Assembly (NCBI GenBank): GCA_030618675.1
Contig: JAUXCV010000106.1
Coordinates: 1 to 6,017, forward strand
Direction: 5' to 3'
DNA length: 6,017 nt
Source: Acidimicrobiia bacterium
GTDB lineage: Bacteria > Actinomycetota > Acidimicrobiia > Spongiisociales > UBA5794
Position numbers and translations under genes: made by a program. Below are positions 4,482 to 6,017 of the stretch, piece by piece. The notes beneath the pieces were generated by a model that saw only the letters and a program-made list of their open reading frames with translations, searched no databases and had not been told where the DNA came from. Each line of letters opens with the position of its first letter. Position 1 is the stretch's first letter.

Positions 4482-6017
4482 ATGACCGACGCGATCGCCG
4501 GGTACGGAGCTGTCGAGGACAGGGAGTACCGGAAACGGGTCCGGGCATGGACGCTCTACGACTGGGCGAACTCCGCGTTCGCCACCACCGTCCTCGCTGC
4601 CGTCTTGCCGGTGTACTACAGCCAGGTCGCCGGTCGCACCCTCGGTTCCGCCGCCCAGGCGACCGCCTACTGGACGGCGACGCTTTCGATCTCGCTGGTG
4701 ATCGTTGCGATTCTCGCTCCGATCCTCGGAACGATCTCGGACCTCAAACGAGGAAAGAAGAAACTCCTCGCCGGCTCCATCCTCGTCGGAGCGCTCGGGG
4801 TCTCGGCTCTCTTCTTCGTCGGCACCGGCGACTGGCTCATCGCGTCGGCCGCGTTTGTCATCGCGAGACTCGGATTCGCGGCCGGCAACGTCTTCTACGA
4901 CGCACTGCTGCCCCACGTCGCCCGCGACGAGGACATCGACCGCGTCTCGACCATGGGGTATGCGGTCGGATACCTCGGAGGTGGTCTGCTCCTAGCTATC
5001 AACATCGTGATGATCTTCACGATCGGCGACTCGCTCGGAACGCGTCTCTCGTTCCTGACCGTCGCGATCTGGTGGATCGTGTTCTCGATCCCGATCATGC
5101 GCCGGGTTCCCGAGCCGCCCGCTGCCATCTCAACCGAGTCCGGAAGCCTGCTCGCGATCACGTTCAAACGCCTAGGTGATACGTTCAGCCACCTGCGCAG
5201 CTACAAGGAACTCCTCAAGTTCCTCATCGCCTACCTGATCTACAACGACGGAATCGGCACGATCATCACCGTTGCCGTCATCTACGGGGCGGAACTCGGC
5301 TTCGGCTCGATCGAGTTGATCGCCGCGATTCTCCTTGTGCAGTTCGTCGGGATTCCGTTCTCGATCGTGTTCGGGAAGATCCCGTCCAAGGATGAGTCGA
5401 AACGGGCGTTCTTCCTCGCGTTCGTCGTGTGGAACCTCATCATGCTTCCTCTCGTCGGGATCGGGAGCCAGTTCGTCCTCAGTGAGGACGTCACCGGAAC
5501 CAGGCCGCCGGCCTATGAAGACACAGCGGGCGCCGTCGGTGAGGGCGACTACGCGGTCGACTCGACGGCTGTAGCGCTCGGAGGTGTATGGGAGACGGAC
5601 GGTGAATACGCCGTCACCTACGATGCCGGTGCGGCCTATGCGCTGGCGTACAACGGCACCACGGTGCGCCTGCACTACAGCGAGGGTCCCGACCGAGGGG
5701 AGTGGGCGGTGCTCGTCGACGGTCTAGCCGTGATCGACGACGGCGAAGAGATCGTTATCGACGGGTACAACTCTGCGATCCACGAAGGCGTCGACATCGA
5801 CGTCACGGCAGCGGAAGCCGGAGAGCATCTCCTTGAGATCGTCAACACCGGCGAGGCGGACCAAGCCTCGTCCGGCACGGCGATGGTCATCGGTGAGGCC
5901 ACTGTGATGCAGCCACCGCGGACAAGTGATCTTCTCACGATCCTGGGCTTGCTGTTCGTGGTTGAAGTGGTCGGACTCGCCGTCGCGATCGTGCTCGGAC
6001 GTCTTCTGTTCTCGGGA
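4482..6017 (+). CDS. MFS transporter, Atg22/UMF1 type, with extracytoplasmic beta-sandwich insert (3' end outside window)
   Basis: 512 codons are open to the window edge with no stop. Near the N-terminus, LYDWANSAFATTVLAAVLPVYY (25-46) is the hallmark of the UMF1/Atg22-like branch of the major facilitator superfamily. Predicted membrane segments lie near 29-47, 64-86, 95-113, 117-137, 160-180, 187-207, 245-270, 277-298 and 308-330, with a further one at about 483-507. The loop GTISDLKRGKKK (83-94) is the MFS motif A between segments 2 and 3, and GKIPSKDESKR (298-308) is its counterpart between 8 and 9; both should be cytoplasmic. Segments 9 and 10 are separated by about 150 soluble residues that, by this topology, face outward. 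Family members export or import small molecules such as amino acids; the substrate here is unknown. The remaining membrane segments must lie beyond the window. Confidence 0.88.
   Translation, partial: MTDAIAGYGAVEDREYRKRVRAWTLYDWANSAFATTVLAAVLPVYYSQVAGRTLGSAAQATAYWTATLSISLVIVAILAPILGTISDLKRGKKKLLAGSILVGALGVSALFFVGTGDWLIASAAFVIARLGFAAGNVFYDALLPHVARDEDIDRVSTMGYAVGYLGGGLLLAINIVMIFTIGDSLGTRLSFLTVAIWWIVFSIPIMRRVPEPPAAISTESGSLLAITFKRLGDTFSHLRSYKELLKFLIAYLIYNDGIGTIITVAVIYGAELGFGSIELIAAILLVQFVGIPFSIVFGKIPSKDESKRAFFLAFVVWNLIMLPLVGIGSQFVLSEDVTGTRPPAYEDTAGAVGEGDYAVDSTAVALGGVWETDGEYAVTYDAGAAYALAYNGTTVRLHYSEGPDRGEWAVLVDGLAVIDDGEEIVIDGYNSAIHEGVDIDVTAAEAGEHLLEIVNTGEADQASSGTAMVIGEATVMQPPRTSDLLTILGLLFVVEVVGLAVAIVLGRLLFSG
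5472..5921 (+). other. Galactose-binding-like domain inserted between membrane segments 9 and 10 of the transporter
   Basis: Residues about 331-480 of the transporter are hydrophilic and acidic, without membrane segments. The part at 360-475 has alternating beta-strand patterns and landmarks seen in galactose-binding-like or carbohydrate-binding beta-sandwich modules: ALGGVWETDGEYAVTYDAG, then NGTTVRLHYSEGPDRGEWAV, LVDG (411-414), and AGEHLLEIVNTG (446-457). The GPDRG-x-W/A-x-V-x-V-DG pattern is typical of such modules in secreted enzymes. The 331-358 stretch looks like an acidic linker. The domain identity comes from pattern recognition, not a profile search. Binding of an external glycan or polymer is inference. 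Confidence 0.6.

Noticed and set aside
4257..4916. Minus-strand open frame (219 codons) opposite the hydrolase end and transporter start
   Set aside because: The product is highly charged (Arg/Glu/Asp/Gly-rich) and crosses two real genes and their spacer; it is a codon-bias artefact.

Overview
The window is GC-rich, densely coded bacterial DNA. Third codon positions are mostly G or C, and spurious open frames are common on the strand opposite the real genes. The gene set suggests a high-GC Actinomycetota member, possibly an acidimicrobiia-like lineage: a Thermus/Bacillus-type P5C dehydrogenase, a MaoC hydratase resembling mycobacterial Rv0130, an SNase plus lamin-tail lipoprotein, and start codons with TANNNT-like hexamers just upstream. 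The taxonomic placement is inference; no rRNA or marker gene is present.

Layout. (1) Positions 1-219 (+) are the 3' end of a proline-catabolism aldehyde dehydrogenase (PruA/RocA type). (2) Positions 220-317 are a convergent gap filled with two oppositely oriented arrays of 7-bp repeats. (3) Positions 318-1238 (-) encode a secreted lipoprotein with a staphylococcal-nuclease-like domain and a lamin-tail domain. (4) Positions 1239-1357 are a divergent promoter region. (5) Positions 1358-1816 (+) encode a MaoC/NodN-type hydratase, coupled through an ATGA overlap to an alpha/beta hydrolase (1813-2538, +). (6) A second convergent gap at about 2521-2597 again carries oppositely oriented 7-bp arrays, of a different unit, and here the arrays contain both stop codons. 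(7) Positions 2580-3557 (-) encode a PLP enzyme of the D-cysteine desulfhydrase/ACC deaminase family. (8) Positions 3558-3658 are a divergent promoter region with a perfect 8-bp-arm palindrome just before the next start. (9) Positions 3659-4450 (+) encode a second alpha/beta hydrolase, followed after 31 bp by an MFS transporter of the Atg22/UMF1 type (4482 to the window end, +). The transporter has a roughly 150-residue extracytoplasmic insert resembling a galactose-binding-like beta-sandwich.

The genes look like ordinary chromosomal metabolism (amino-acid and acyl-CoA/ester turnover, transport), not a mobile island: there are no transposases, integrases, tRNAs, CRISPR arrays or phage genes. 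I do not see a new multi-gene defence or biosynthetic system. The most unusual items are the 7-bp repeat arrays at both convergent gene ends and the domain insertion in the transporter. Next are the palindrome before the 3659 start and the changed active-site motif in the nuclease-like lipoprotein.
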